DNA from: Vicinamibacteria bacterium
GTDB taxonomy: Bacteria > Acidobacteriota > Vicinamibacteria > Vicinamibacterales > UBA8438
Direction: 5' to 3'
DNA: 54,824 bases
Assembly (NCBI GenBank): GCA_022820825.1
Contig: JAJEEU010000088.1
Span: 1 to 54,824, forward strand
The position numbers and the translations under genes are program-made. The notes beneath the pieces are model-generated. The model was given only the letters and a program-made list of their open reading frames with translations. It was not told the DNA's origin and did no database searches. Of this stretch, positions 17,433 to 26,349 are shown one piece after another (position 1 is the stretch's first letter; every line of letters begins with the position of its first letter).

Positions 17433-17492
17433 CATTCGTCCCAAAATGGGTATGCAGTAGCTCCGGCGGCAGATCCGGACACACTGAACAGC

Positions 17493-18668
17493 ATGCAGCC
17501 TCCCACCATATTCGCCCCCGGCTACGAACGAGCCAGACTGCTGGATCCGGCGCTCGCGGCAACGTACATCGCCCACATGCACGTCGCCGACCCCCTGGTC
17601 GACCCGGTCATGCGCGATCTGCAGGGCATGAGCCACGCCGAATGCGGAAGGTTGCTGCGCGCCGCCGTCGAGCAGCAGGACGACGTCCTGCGCGACGCGC
17701 CGCCGAGCCTCCAGCGCTTCGTCCACGAGGTGTCCACCGTGCCGGCGTGGTACGACCGCGCCGTGGCCCAGCACGGGTGCCGCGTGTTCCTCCACAACTC
17801 GGACCAGTTCCTGGCGGCGTTCGCCGCCGGCGCCATCGTGGAGGGATTCGCCACGATGATCAGCAAGTCGTTCGCGATCACCGGCAGGATGATCGACGAC
17901 GGCGTCCGCAGATTGAAGCAGAATCTCCGGCATCTGCTGGACATCTTCCTGCCGCGCGGCGTCGAGCCGTCAGGCGACGGCTGGAAGCTGACGTTGCGCA
18001 TCCGCCTGGTGCACGGGCGGGTCCGGGCCTTGCTCAGGGAATCCGAGGAATAGGAGCACGACAACTGGGGCGCGCCGCTCAGCGCGGCGCATCTGGCCCT
18101 GGCGTCGGCCGCGTTCTCGGCGCGGCTGATCCAGTTGGCGGAGAAGCTCGGCGCCCGCTTCGACAGCGACGACGACCGCGAGGCGTTCATGTCGATCTGG
18201 TCCTACGACGCCTGGCTGATGGGCGTGCCGGACACGCTCCTGTTCCATGGTTACGCGGAGGGACTGCGCATGTTCGAGTTGGGCAGCGCCTGCGAGCCGC
18301 CGCCGGACGAAGACGCGATTGCGCTGGCGAACTGCATCGTCAACAGCGCGCCGGTGGTGATTGGCGTCACCGAGCCGAAGGCGCGCGCCGACTTCGCGCA
18401 GTACGCCTACCGCATCGCGAGGGAGCTGGTCGGGGACGCCAGGGCCGACGAGTTGCGCTTTCCTCCCAGGAAATTGCTCCCGATCCTGCCGTGGCTACGC
18501 GCGCAGGAGCGCATCAAGCGCAGCGTGGGAACGTACCTTCCCGTTGTGGGCAAGCTGCAGCGGTCACGGTCGTTCACGCATATCCTCAGCCTCACCGATC
18601 TCGGCGCCGCAGGCATCACCTACGACCTGCCGGACCACGTCCGCTCGGACATGTCGAGCCGCTGGTAG
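17493..18668 (+). pseudogene. Lcp/MpaB-type oxygenase (DUF2236) interrupted by an in-frame TAG
   Basis: A 391-codon frame is broken only by TAG at 18051-18053 (codon 187). Both halves read as one DUF2236/MPAB_Lcp protein: FLHNSDQFLAAFAAG, SKSFAITGRM, GDGWKLTLRIRLVHGRVRALL before the stop, and HDNWGAPLSAAHLALAS, SIWSYDAWLMGVP, LRMFELG after it. The HxxVR-type motif (HGRVR) is kept. Lcp enzymes are b-type haem dioxygenases that cleave polyisoprene, and MpaB cleaves a farnesyl side chain. No frameshift is needed and the downstream half keeps clean coding character, so the nonsense change is recent, an assembly error or read through. The family normally has an uninterrupted chain here. It ends 7 bp from the convergent RND gene. 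Confidence 0.75.
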
Positions 18669-18674
18669 GGACTG

Positions 18675-21600
18675 CTACGCCGTCCGCGGCGCGCGCCACG
18701 ACTGCAGCTTGAACTGCAGCGTGACCAGCGCCGGCACGACCAGCATGATCAGGAAAGTCGCGACGACCACGCCGAAGCCCACCGACGCGGCGAGCGGCAC
18801 CAGGTGCTGGGTTTGAACGCTCTCTTCCAGCATCAGGGGCGCCACGCCGAGGAAGGTGGTCACCGACGTCAGCAGAATCGCCCGAAAGCGCGCCTTGGCC
18901 CCGACGACAATGGCGTCCTCTGGAGCCAGCCCGCGGGCCCGCGAGTGGTTGATGAAATTGATCATCATCAGTGAGTCGTTGACGACCACGCCGCTCACTC
19001 CGATCAGCCCCTGGATGGAGCTGAAACCGAGGCTGAGGCCCAGGATCAGGTGCCCCAGCAGCGCGCCCACCAGTCCCAGGGGAATGGCCGCCATGACGAT
19101 GAGCGGCTGCGCGTAGGACCCGAAGGGGATCGCCATCAGGACATACATCACGAGAAAGGCGAAGAAAACCGAGCTCGGCAGGGCCGCGTTCACCTCCCGC
19201 TGCTGGCGCTGCTCGCCCCCGTGGGTATAGGTGAATCCCGGATGCTCGCTGCCCAGCCTGGCCAGCAGGTTCCGCTCCAGGTTGCTGGTCACGCTCTGCC
19301 CGGTCACCACCGAGTTGTCCACGTTGGCAGTGACCGTGATCGCGCGCCGTTCGTCGAGGCGCTGAATCGTCGTGGGGGACCTCGCCAGCCCCACGCGGGC
19401 CACCTGTCCGAGGGGCACTTCCCCACCCTGCGGTGTGCGCACCAGGTAGTCCTCGATGTCGGCGGGCGAGTCGCGTTCGTCTTCCGGAAGGCGCACGTAG
19501 ACGGGCATCTCCTCGCGGCCGCGTTGCACGCGCAGGGCCTCGCTGCCGAAGAACGCCGCTCGAACCTGTCGGGCGAATTGATCGAGCGTGAGGTTCAGCG
19601 TCCGGGCGGCGGGCTTCAACTGGAGCTGCAGTTCGCGGACGCCCGCATCGTGGTTGGTTCGCACATCGTACACACCGCCCAGCGACTGCAGCTCGGCAAC
19701 GACCTCGTCCGCGATCCGCGGGAGAAGCTCGGGATCGGGATGGGAAAGCTCGAGGTGGACCGGAAGGCCCAGCCCCAGGGCGCCGGCAGAGAACGCCAGT
19801 GACCTGACCTCCTGGAGGGTGCCGGTCTCCTCGCGCCAGAGGTTCTGGAATTCCGTGGACGTGAAGTCGCGCCGCGCCAGCTCGGGCAGCTTGAACTCCA
19901 CGGACCCGATGTGTCCCCGCGGCAGCTCCACCGCGTCGCCGCCCAGCGGGTCGAAGAGATGCGCGGCCTGGCCTATCGTGACGCTGACGTCCGCCGGAAT
20001 CGGTTCGGCGTCGCCGGCCAGCGCCTCCAGCACGCGGCGTCCGGACGCTTCCAGTTGCTCCGCCACGCCGGCCGTGCGCTCGCTCGGCGTCCCCACCGGC
20101 ATCTCGATGTTGGCCGACACGATGTCGCCCTCGATCTGGGGCAGGAACTCGTATCTGATCAGTCCCGTCCCGACAACGGTCGCGGACAGCAGCATCAGCC
20201 CGGCCGTGGCGGCGAGCACGACTGCCGGAGCGGCGACGGCGAACCGGAGCGTACTGTCAAGCGGCCCGTCGACCACGCGCTTCAGCGTGGCGTCAACGGC
20301 CTGCTGAATCCGCTTGACCGCACGCCCGGCCCACGACTCGGGCTCGCGGGGCGGAGGGAGGTGGGCCAGGTGGTTGGGCAACACCAGCAGCGATTCCACC
20401 AGCGAGAGCATGAGCACGGCAATCACGACGATGGGGATGCTCAGGCCGATCGCGCCAATGGGTCCCGGTACGGTCAGCAGCACGGAAAAGGCGGTTACCG
20501 TGGTCAGCACGGAGAAAATCACCGGGCCCGCGATGCGCTGCGTGCCGCGTACCGCCGCGGTCAGCCCGGCGCTGCCCCTCTCCCGCTCGGAGTACACGTT
20601 CTCGCCGACAACAATCGCGTCGTCCACGACGATGCCCAGCGCGAGCACCATCGCCATCAGCGAGAACATGCTGATCGAGACGCCCAGGACCTGCATCACC
20701 AGGAACGTCCCGGCGAAGGAAACCGCCAGCCCGAGCGCCACCCACAGCGCGAGCCGGATCTGCAGGAACAGCGCGAGCGCCAGAAAGACCAGCAGGAGGC
20801 CCAGCAGCGCGTTTTCGACAAGCAGATCGACGCGGCCCCGCACGTCGATCGCGTCGTCCCTCCAGATTCGCACGTCAACGCCCGCGGGCAACGCGGGCGC
20901 CACTTCGGAATCGATGTACCCGCGTATCGCCTGCGCGATTTCGAGCACATCCTCGCCGGCCGTGCGGAAGACGTCGATGCGGGCCGCGGGCTGTCCGTTG
21001 AAGCGCGCCTGCAGGTCGCTGTCCGCGAACGCGTCGCGCACGTTGGCGATCTCGCCCAGCCGCAGGGCCGTGCCGTCGGCTCGGGTCAGAACGATGATGT
21101 CCTCGAAGTCGGCCTGCCAGTAGTTCTGGCCGAGCGTGCGGACGCGGATCTCCTCTTCACCGGTGGATATCTTGCCCGCGGAGAGCTCCAGCGAACCCTG
21201 CCGCACGGCCAGGGCGACGTCCTCTATCGTCAGGCCGAGGCCGCGCAGGCGGTGGAGCGGCACCTCGATCGAAATCTCATAGTCGCGGACGCCGCTGATC
21301 TCCGCGTAGGACACCTCGGGCAAGGCCAGGATTCCATCCTCGATGCGGTAGGTCAGCTCCTTGATGGCGCGTTCCGACGCGGCGCCGTATACGACCAGTC
21401 GGAAGATGCTCTGGCGGCTCGTGATTTCGCGGACTTCCGCGCGTTCGGCTTCTGCCGGAAACGTCAGAATCCGGTCCACCTGGGCCTTGACGTCCGCCAG
21501 GGCGCGGTTCATGTCCGTTCCCTGTCTGAACTCCACGATCACGGAGCCCAACCCCTCGGCGGCTGACGATTCCGTCCGCTTCAGTCCTTCCACGGACTGC

Positions 21601-21845
21601 ACCTGCTCCTCGATCTTGCGGACTATCGATTCCTCCACCTCCTCGGGCGCGGCGCCCGGGTAGGGAACCACAACCTGAATGCGGTCCAGCGAGGCCTCCG
21701 GAAGGAACTCCTGCGGGAGCGTCGCGGCCGAGATCAGTCCCATGAACAGGAGAAAGCCCATCAGCAGGTTGGCGGCAATGGGGTTGGCCGCCATGAACGC
21801 GACCGGGCCGCGCGACTCCCGCGATGAGAGAGCGTCCGGTGTCAC
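18675..21845 (-). CDS. RND-family inner-membrane exporter (AcrB/MexF-like)
   Basis: This 1056-residue protein has the RND layout: a first helix after a cytoplasmic N-terminus (NPIAANLLMGFLLFMGLIS), a large porter loop (VVVPYPGAAPEEVEESIVRKIE), helices 2-6 with the proton-relay region ALGIVVDDAIVVGENVYSE (Asp-Asp in TM4), a second loop and helices 8-12 (GVSGVVVNDSLMMINFINH, TSVTTFLGVAPLMLE). It is full length. The usual partners, a membrane-fusion protein and an outer-membrane factor, are absent next to it, so it must use unlinked ones. Its stop faces the oxygenase stop 7 bp away, and its 5' end lies about 60 bp after the ispH stop with a shared 3'-end repeat between them. The substrate is unknown. 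Confidence 0.9.
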   Translation of the reverse strand: MTPDALSSRESRGPVAFMAANPIAANLLMGFLLFMGLISAATLPQEFLPEASLDRIQVVVPYPGAAPEEVEESIVRKIEEQVQSVEGLKRTESSAAEGLGSVIVEFRQGTDMNRALADVKAQVDRILTFPAEAERAEVREITSRQSIFRLVVYGAASERAIKELTYRIEDGILALPEVSYAEISGVRDYEISIEVPLHRLRGLGLTIEDVALAVRQGSLELSAGKISTGEEEIRVRTLGQNYWQADFEDIIVLTRADGTALRLGEIANVRDAFADSDLQARFNGQPAARIDVFRTAGEDVLEIAQAIRGYIDSEVAPALPAGVDVRIWRDDAIDVRGRVDLLVENALLGLLLVFLALALFLQIRLALWVALGLAVSFAGTFLVMQVLGVSISMFSLMAMVLALGIVVDDAIVVGENVYSERERGSAGLTAAVRGTQRIAGPVIFSVLTTVTAFSVLLTVPGPIGAIGLSIPIVVIAVLMLSLVESLLVLPNHLAHLPPPREPESWAGRAVKRIQQAVDATLKRVVDGPLDSTLRFAVAAPAVVLAATAGLMLLSATVVGTGLIRYEFLPQIEGDIVSANIEMPVGTPSERTAGVAEQLEASGRRVLEALAGDAEPIPADVSVTIGQAAHLFDPLGGDAVELPRGHIGSVEFKLPELARRDFTSTEFQNLWREETGTLQEVRSLAFSAGALGLGLPVHLELSHPDPELLPRIADEVVAELQSLGGVYDVRTNHDAGVRELQLQLKPAARTLNLTLDQFARQVRAAFFGSEALRVQRGREEMPVYVRLPEDERDSPADIEDYLVRTPQGGEVPLGQVARVGLARSPTTIQRLDERRAITVTANVDNSVVTGQSVTSNLERNLLARLGSEHPGFTYTHGGEQRQQREVNAALPSSVFFAFLVMYVLMAIPFGSYAQPLIVMAAIPLGLVGALLGHLILGLSLGFSSIQGLIGVSGVVVNDSLMMINFINHSRARGLAPEDAIVVGAKARFRAILLTSVTTFLGVAPLMLEESVQTQHLVPLAASVGFGVVVATFLIMLVVPALVTLQFKLQSWRAPRTA

Positions 21846-21873
21846 GTAGAACCTCCGGACCCGGTGCGCACGG

Positions 21874-21907
21874 TCGAATGCAGCGGGGCTTTCACCACGA
21901 GCCGCTA
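21874..21907 (-). repeat. 3'-end dispersed repeat abutting a stop codon, copy 2
   Basis: This carries the same 20-nt core as 3379-3398, again running into the stop codon of the minus-strand gene (ispH, stop 21905-21907). It also lies within the leader of the RND gene. Confidence 0.6.
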
Positions 21908-22849
21908 GCAGCCTGTGGAGGCGAGTTCGGGCGGCAGGCTAAAGCGGACGGTCTCGATGATGCCGTCCATGGTCGAGATCTGCAGATCGACATATTCCCG
22001 GAGTCTGTCGATCACGTCCTGAACCAGCTCCTCGGGCGTCGAAGCGCCGGCCGTGATGCCGATGCTCTTCTTCCCCGCCAGCCATGCGGGATCGAACTGC
22101 GACGGGTGCTCCACCAGATAGCTCTGCGTGCCGCTGTCGCTGCCGACCTCGCACAGCCGGTTGGAGTTGGAGCTGTTGCGGGCGCCGACCACGAGCACGA
22201 CATCCACAAGAGAAGCGAGCTCGCGCACCGCCGACTGGCGGTTCTGCGTGGCGTAGCAGATGTCCTTGACGTCCGGCCCGACGATTCGGGGGAACCGGCG
22301 CCGCAGCGCTTCGATGACATCCCGCGTGTCGTCCACGGACAGCGTTGTCTGCGTGATGTAGGCGACCTTGGCGGGATCGCGGACGCGCAGCGCCTGCACG
22401 TCCGCCACGGAGCTGACCAGCAGCACGGATCCCGGAATCTGGCCTATGGTGCCTTCGACCTCGGGGTGATTCTCGTGGCCGATGAGAATGATGTCGTAGC
22501 CCCGCTCCGAGTAGCGCCGGCCCTCGATGTGCACCTTCGAAACGAGCGGGCAGGTGGCGTCGAGCGACCGCAGGTCACGGGCAACCGCGTCCTGCTCGAC
22601 CTTCCGCGACACCCCGTGGGCGCTGAATACCGTCACCGCCCCCGCCGGCACCTGGTCGATCTGCTCGACGAAACGCACGCCCTTCGCCCGCAGATTTTCC
22701 ACCACTCTGGGGTTGTGGACGATTTCGTGCCGTACGTAGATCGGCGGACCGTACTGCTCCAGCGCCGCTTCGACAATCTCGATGGCGCGCTCCACGCCGG
22801 CGCAAAACCCGCGCGGCTGGGCCAGGATTACGCGCACGCTCTCTCTCAT
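21905..22849 (-). CDS. ispH: 4-hydroxy-3-methylbut-2-enyl diphosphate reductase
   Basis: This 314-residue protein catalyses the last step of the MEP pathway, making IPP and DMAPP. The three iron-sulfur cysteines are present: C16 ([12 protein letters not shown]), C100 (DATCPLV) and C198 ([10 protein letters not shown]). The catalytic E in [14 protein letters not shown] and the substrate loop RNSSNSNRL are intact too. The length matches E. coli IspH. I start at the ATG at 22849, because the homology begins there and the upstream extension is unlike the family. It is divergent from a squalene synthase gene, so both isoprenoid genes share an intergenic control region. Confidence 0.95.
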   Translation of the reverse strand: MRESVRVILAQPRGFCAGVERAIEIVEAALEQYGPPIYVRHEIVHNPRVVENLRAKGVRFVEQIDQVPAGAVTVFSAHGVSRKVEQDAVARDLRSLDATCPLVSKVHIEGRRYSERGYDIILIGHENHPEVEGTIGQIPGSVLLVSSVADVQALRVRDPAKVAYITQTTLSVDDTRDVIEALRRRFPRIVGPDVKDICYATQNRQSAVRELASLVDVVLVVGARNSSNSNRLCEVGSDSGTQSYLVEHPSQFDPAWLAGKKSIGITAGASTPEELVQDVIDRLREYVDLQISTMDGIIETVRFSLPPELASTGC

Positions 22850-22893
22850 GACCAACCGCCCGGATATGCGCGGCGCGCGACGTGCCCGCCTTG

Positions 22894-22919
22894 CAACACC
22901 ACCAGCACCACCACCACAC
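22894..22919. repeat. CCA-rich low-complexity tract in the ispH leader
   Basis: Imperfect CCA/CAC trinucleotide repeats lie between the predicted ispH promoter and its start codon. On the RNA this is a GGU-rich stretch. Confidence 0.5.
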
Positions 22920-22948
22920 AGAATGCGGGAGCACCAGAGCGAAGTCAA
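22920..22948 (-). promoter_or_regulatory. Putative ispH promoter
   Basis: On the minus strand TTGACT (22943-22948) and CATTCT (22920-22925) are separated by 17 bp. The -35 is good and the -10 is weak. It leaves a leader of about 65 nt. Confidence 0.4.
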
Positions 22949-22962
22949 GGCGCCGGCCGCGC

Positions 22963-22993
22963 TTGACAGGCTCCGGACCAGTGCGCATAGATT
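22963..22993 (+). promoter_or_regulatory. Putative promoter of the squalene synthase operon
   Basis: A perfect TTGACA (22963-22968) is followed after 17-19 bp by CATAGA/TAGATT. It lies about 45 bases before the ATG at 23037 and overlaps the control region of the divergent ispH gene. Confidence 0.45.
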
Positions 22994-23036
22994 AGGCTCC
23001 GGCACGTACTCCGCGAACCGGGGGAACCGGATTGAC

Positions 23037-24155
23037 ATGACCGCCACCTCCTCCGCCGGAACGACCGACGGCGACCTCGCCTACCAGGCGGCAATACTGC
23101 AAGGGGTTTCGCGCACCTTCGCGCTCACGATTCCGCAGTTGCCCGCCGGCCTCCGCGACGTGGTGGGCAACGCCTACCTCCTGTGCCGGATCACGGACAC
23201 GATCGAGGACGAGCCCGCGCTGTCGGCCGCGCGGAAGCAGGCGCTCGCGGAGCGGTTCGTGGAGGTCGTCGCCGGACGGGCCGCGCCGGAGGGGTTCGCG
23301 CACGATCTCGGCGCCGGCCTGTCACCGTCGACCACTGCCAGCGAGCATGATCTCGTCGCCAACACCGCCCGCGTACTCCGCATCACGCACGGGTTCGAAG
23401 CCACGCAGCGGGAGGCGCTCGCACGCTGCGTGCGGATCATGGCGGGCGGAATGGCGGAGTTCCAGTTGCGGGCCACTCCCGCCGGGCTGGACGATCTTCC
23501 CCACCTCGACCGCTACTGCTACCACGTCGCCGGGGTGGTCGGCGAGATGCTCACCGAGCTGTTCTGCGACTACTCCGCGGAGATCGACGCCCACCGCGAC
23601 GAGCTCCTCCGGCTGGCGGTATCGTTCGGGCAGGGCCTGCAGATGACCAACATCCTCAAGGATGTATGGGACGACCACCGCCGCGGCGCGTGCTGGCTGC
23701 CGCGCGACGTCTTCCGGGACGCGGGTTTCGACCTGCGGACGCTGTCGGAGGACCGTCACGATCCGCGTTTCGCGGCCGGGATGGTCACCCTGATCGGCAT
23801 CGCCCGCGGGCACCTGGCGAACGCACTGCGCTACACCCTGCTCATCCCGGCCCGCGAAAGCGGCATCCGCCGGCACTGCCTGTGGGCGCTGGGGATGGCG
23901 GCGCTGACGCTGCGGCGCATTCACGCCGCCCCACGGTTCCGGACCGGCGCCGAGGTCAAGATCTCGAGGCGCAGCGTGCGGGCGGTTGCCCTCGTCACCA
24001 GCAGTCTCGTGCGCTCGAACCTCGCGCTGACGCTGCTGTTCAAGGCGCTGACCCGCGGCCTGCCGCCGGCCGCAACGACGCCGGCGGCGGACAAGCAGAC
24101 GGCGCCGGCCGGGCGCAAGCGCAAGAACCTCGACAGCATCCCGGACGCCTCATGA
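23037..24155 (+). CDS. Squalene/phytoene synthase family protein, probably squalene synthase
   Basis: This 372-residue trans-isoprenyl diphosphate synthase has both Asp-rich motifs: DTIED (54-58) and DVWDD (209-213, in [16 protein letters not shown]). It also has the helix motif [17 protein letters not shown] (160-176). The [14 protein letters not shown] start and the YCYHVAG block are closer to farnesyl-diphosphate farnesyltransferase (squalene synthase) than to phytoene synthase or HpnC/HpnD. The likely reaction is head-to-head joining of two FPP, feeding squalene or hopanoids. I start at the ATG at 23037 with GGGGGAA upstream. The C-terminal 50 residues have a hydrophobic helix ([19 protein letters not shown]), as in membrane-anchored eukaryotic enzymes, then a basic tail. 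The stop overlaps the next ATG as ATGA. Confidence 0.85.
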   Translation: MTATSSAGTTDGDLAYQAAILQGVSRTFALTIPQLPAGLRDVVGNAYLLCRITDTIEDEPALSAARKQALAERFVEVVAGRAAPEGFAHDLGAGLSPSTTASEHDLVANTARVLRITHGFEATQREALARCVRIMAGGMAEFQLRATPAGLDDLPHLDRYCYHVAGVVGEMLTELFCDYSAEIDAHRDELLRLAVSFGQGLQMTNILKDVWDDHRRGACWLPRDVFRDAGFDLRTLSEDRHDPRFAAGMVTLIGIARGHLANALRYTLLIPARESGIRRHCLWALGMAALTLRRIHAAPRFRTGAEVKISRRSVRAVALVTSSLVRSNLALTLLFKALTRGLPPAATTPAADKQTAPAGRKRKNLDSIPDAS

Positions 24156-24988
24156 GACGAGCGGCATGCGCGACGGCGGCCTGGCTGGTTGTCGGATTGC
24201 TCCTTTCGTCCGGACCGCCGGCGGCTCAGACCGCCCGCATCAGCCCGCTCATCGAGCGGCTGGAGCAGGGCGGCGTGGTCGGACCGGACGTCTGGCAGAT
24301 GATCGACATGGAGCACGGTCCGTACCGCATCGACGGGCTCCAGGAGCGGTTCGAGGAGTTCGCCCGCATGCGCCGGCCGAACGGGCAGTTGCAGGTCACA
24401 CCAGGCGTGCGCATTCCGATGTACGGCGACGAGAATCCGAGCTGGCTCGTCAAGCAGGTGCTCGACATCGGTGCGCTCGCCATCGTGTTCCCGCAGATCG
24501 ACACGCAGGAGGAAGCGCTGCGGGCGGTCCGCTCCATGCGCATACCGCCGCAGCGCGGCGCGCAGTATCCCGACCCGCCCGGCATACGAGGCGCCGGCCT
24601 CTGGTCCACCGACGGCTTCACGGGGTTCCCGCTGTGGGGAGCGATGGACGCCGACGAGTACATGCGGCGCGCCGACCTCTGGCCGCTCAACCCCGCGGGC
24701 GAGCTGTTCGCCTACATCATGATCGAGTCGCCGGAGGGCGTCCGCAACATCCGCGACATCCTTGACGTGCCCGGCATCGGCGGTATCCTGATCGGCGTCA
24801 ACGACCTCAGCATCAGCCTCGGCGTGGGGCGGGCGACGCGGACGGGCCAGCCCCTGGCGCCGGAGGCGCAGGCCGCCGTGCGGCACGTGCTGGACGCCTG
24901 TCTCGAGAAGAAGGTGCTCTGCTCCATCATCGGCGGCGGCGACCGGGACGCGATGATCGAGCTGGGCTTCTTCCGCATGCCGCAGTGA
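24152..24988 (+). CDS. Exported HpcH/HpaI-type aldolase, copy 1
   Basis: This 278-residue TIM-barrel protein of the HpcH/HpaI (2-keto-3-deoxy acid aldolase) family has a signal peptide (about 1-27, SGPPAAQT), which cytoplasmic members lack. Family landmarks are present: MIDMEHGPYRIDGL (loop with the catalytic His), GVRIP (substrate Arg), VFPQIDTQEEA, metal ligand Glu in YIMIESPEG and metal ligand Asp in IGVNDLSISLG. An export signal on a catalytically complete aldolase suggests a periplasmic C-C cleavage or a co-opted binding role. It is translationally coupled to squalene synthase (ATGA) and 25 bp upstream of the copper cytochrome. Confidence 0.8.
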   Translation: MRRAACATAAWLVVGLLLSSGPPAAQTARISPLIERLEQGGVVGPDVWQMIDMEHGPYRIDGLQERFEEFARMRRPNGQLQVTPGVRIPMYGDENPSWLVKQVLDIGALAIVFPQIDTQEEALRAVRSMRIPPQRGAQYPDPPGIRGAGLWSTDGFTGFPLWGAMDADEYMRRADLWPLNPAGELFAYIMIESPEGVRNIRDILDVPGIGGILIGVNDLSISLGVGRATRTGQPLAPEAQAAVRHVLDACLEKKVLCSIIGGGDRDAMIELGFFRMPQ

Positions 24989-25013
24989 ACTCCGGGTGAA
25001 CGGGGGTGGAGCC

Positions 25014-26336
25014 ATGAAGGCGGCAGGCATGATGTGGAGTGGACCGGTCGGGATCGCGCTGTGCGTCGCGGGCGCGCTGCTCGCGCCTCCCGCGGCGGGC
25101 GCGCAGCCCGGCGCGTCCGATGCCGGCGGCGTCACGTTCACGAAGGACGTCGCGCCCATCCTGCAGCGCTCGTGCCAGGTCTGCCACCGGCCGGGGCAGA
25201 TGGCGCCGATGTCGCTGCTGACCTACGAGGAAACCCGGCCGTGGGCGCGCGCCATCCGCGAGCGCGTGGTGCGCCGGGAGATGCCGCCCTGGCACCTCGA
25301 CCGCACGGTGGGCATCCGCGAGTACGTGAACGACCGCTCTCTCACGGACGAGGAGATCGACACCGTCGTGCGCTGGGTCGACTTCGGCGCCCCGCGCGGA
25401 GATCCGGCGGACCTTCCGCCGCCGGCCGTATTCGCGCCGGACGACGCGTGGTACATCGGCACGCCCGACCTGATCGTGACGATGGAAGAGGCGCTGGTCG
25501 TCGCGGCGCAGGGCCCGGACACCTTCGTCAACGTCCACGTGCCGACCGGCCTCACCGAGGATCGCTACATCCGGGCCATCGAGGTCCATCCCGGCGACCG
25601 CCGCGTGGTGCACCACGTCAACACGTTCGCGGTCCAGGAGCCCGAGACGCCGGGCGACAACGGGCTGGCCGGCTTCGGCAACGTGGCCCTGCCGGGCGAG
25701 GTCTGGCTCAAGGAGACGTCCATCGGCAACAGCGGCGACATCTATCCCGAAGGGACGGGCCGCCTGCTGCGCGCCGGCGCCGTGATCCGCTTCAACATTC
25801 ACTACCACCCCGTGGGTGAGGCGACCACGGACCGCACGAGCGTCGCATTCCGCTTCTATCCGCGCGGCGAGAAGCCGGACAAGGCGCTCGTGACGCGGTT
25901 CATCACGGCGCGGCCACTCGACATTCCCGCGGGCGCCCGTGACGTGCGGCACGACGGCTACTGGACCCTGCCGCAGCCGGCGCAGATCGTCCACTTCCGC
26001 CCCCACATGCACTACCGGGGCCAGGGCATGCGGCTGGAGGCGGTGCTGCCGGACGGCCGCGTCGAGCTGCTGACGTCGGTGCCGCGCTACGACGTCAACT
26101 GGCAGTTGACCTATACCTACAAGGACCCGCCGGTCTTCCCCGCCGGAACCGTGATGCACATGACGTCGTACCACGACAATTCGACCGCGAACCGCAACAA
26201 TCCCGATCCGACGATGTGGACCGGCTCGGGCTCGCGCACGATCGACGAGATGGCGATCGCACACACCGACTGGCTGTTCCTTTCCGACGCGGAATATCGA
26301 CGCATCGCCGCGGCGCGCGCCACGCGCCAGCAGTAG
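25014..26336 (+). CDS. Cytochrome c fused to PHM-like copper monooxygenase fold, copy 2
   Basis: This 440-residue homologue of the gene at 9703 has a signal peptide ending AGAQ, haem motif CQVCH (54-58), VHHVN (200-201), IHYHP (263, 265) and PHMHYRG (331, 333). I chose the ATG at 25014 with the GGGGGTGGAG tract ahead of it; a GTG at 24996 would add six residues. Conserved blocks shared with copy 1 include KDVAPILQ, GQMAPMSL, EMPPWH and NPDP near the C-terminus. The same cassette serves two operons, so the activity is probably general (copper-dependent hydroxylation or a redox relay), with different partners supplying substrate. Confidence 0.75.
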   Translation: MKAAGMMWSGPVGIALCVAGALLAPPAAGAQPGASDAGGVTFTKDVAPILQRSCQVCHRPGQMAPMSLLTYEETRPWARAIRERVVRREMPPWHLDRTVGIREYVNDRSLTDEEIDTVVRWVDFGAPRGDPADLPPPAVFAPDDAWYIGTPDLIVTMEEALVVAAQGPDTFVNVHVPTGLTEDRYIRAIEVHPGDRRVVHHVNTFAVQEPETPGDNGLAGFGNVALPGEVWLKETSIGNSGDIYPEGTGRLLRAGAVIRFNIHYHPVGEATTDRTSVAFRFYPRGEKPDKALVTRFITARPLDIPAGARDVRHDGYWTLPQPAQIVHFRPHMHYRGQGMRLEAVLPDGRVELLTSVPRYDVNWQLTYTYKDPPVFPAGTVMHMTSYHDNSTANRNNPDPTMWTGSGSRTIDEMAIAHTDWLFLSDAEYRRIAAARATRQQ

Positions 26337-26349
26337 CCGGCAGGCAGGC

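Noticed and set aside
17493..18668. TAG as pyrrolysine or another recoded amino acid
   Set aside because: No supporting downstream element or neighbouring pyl-type gene is visible. A simple nonsense change or base error is more likely.
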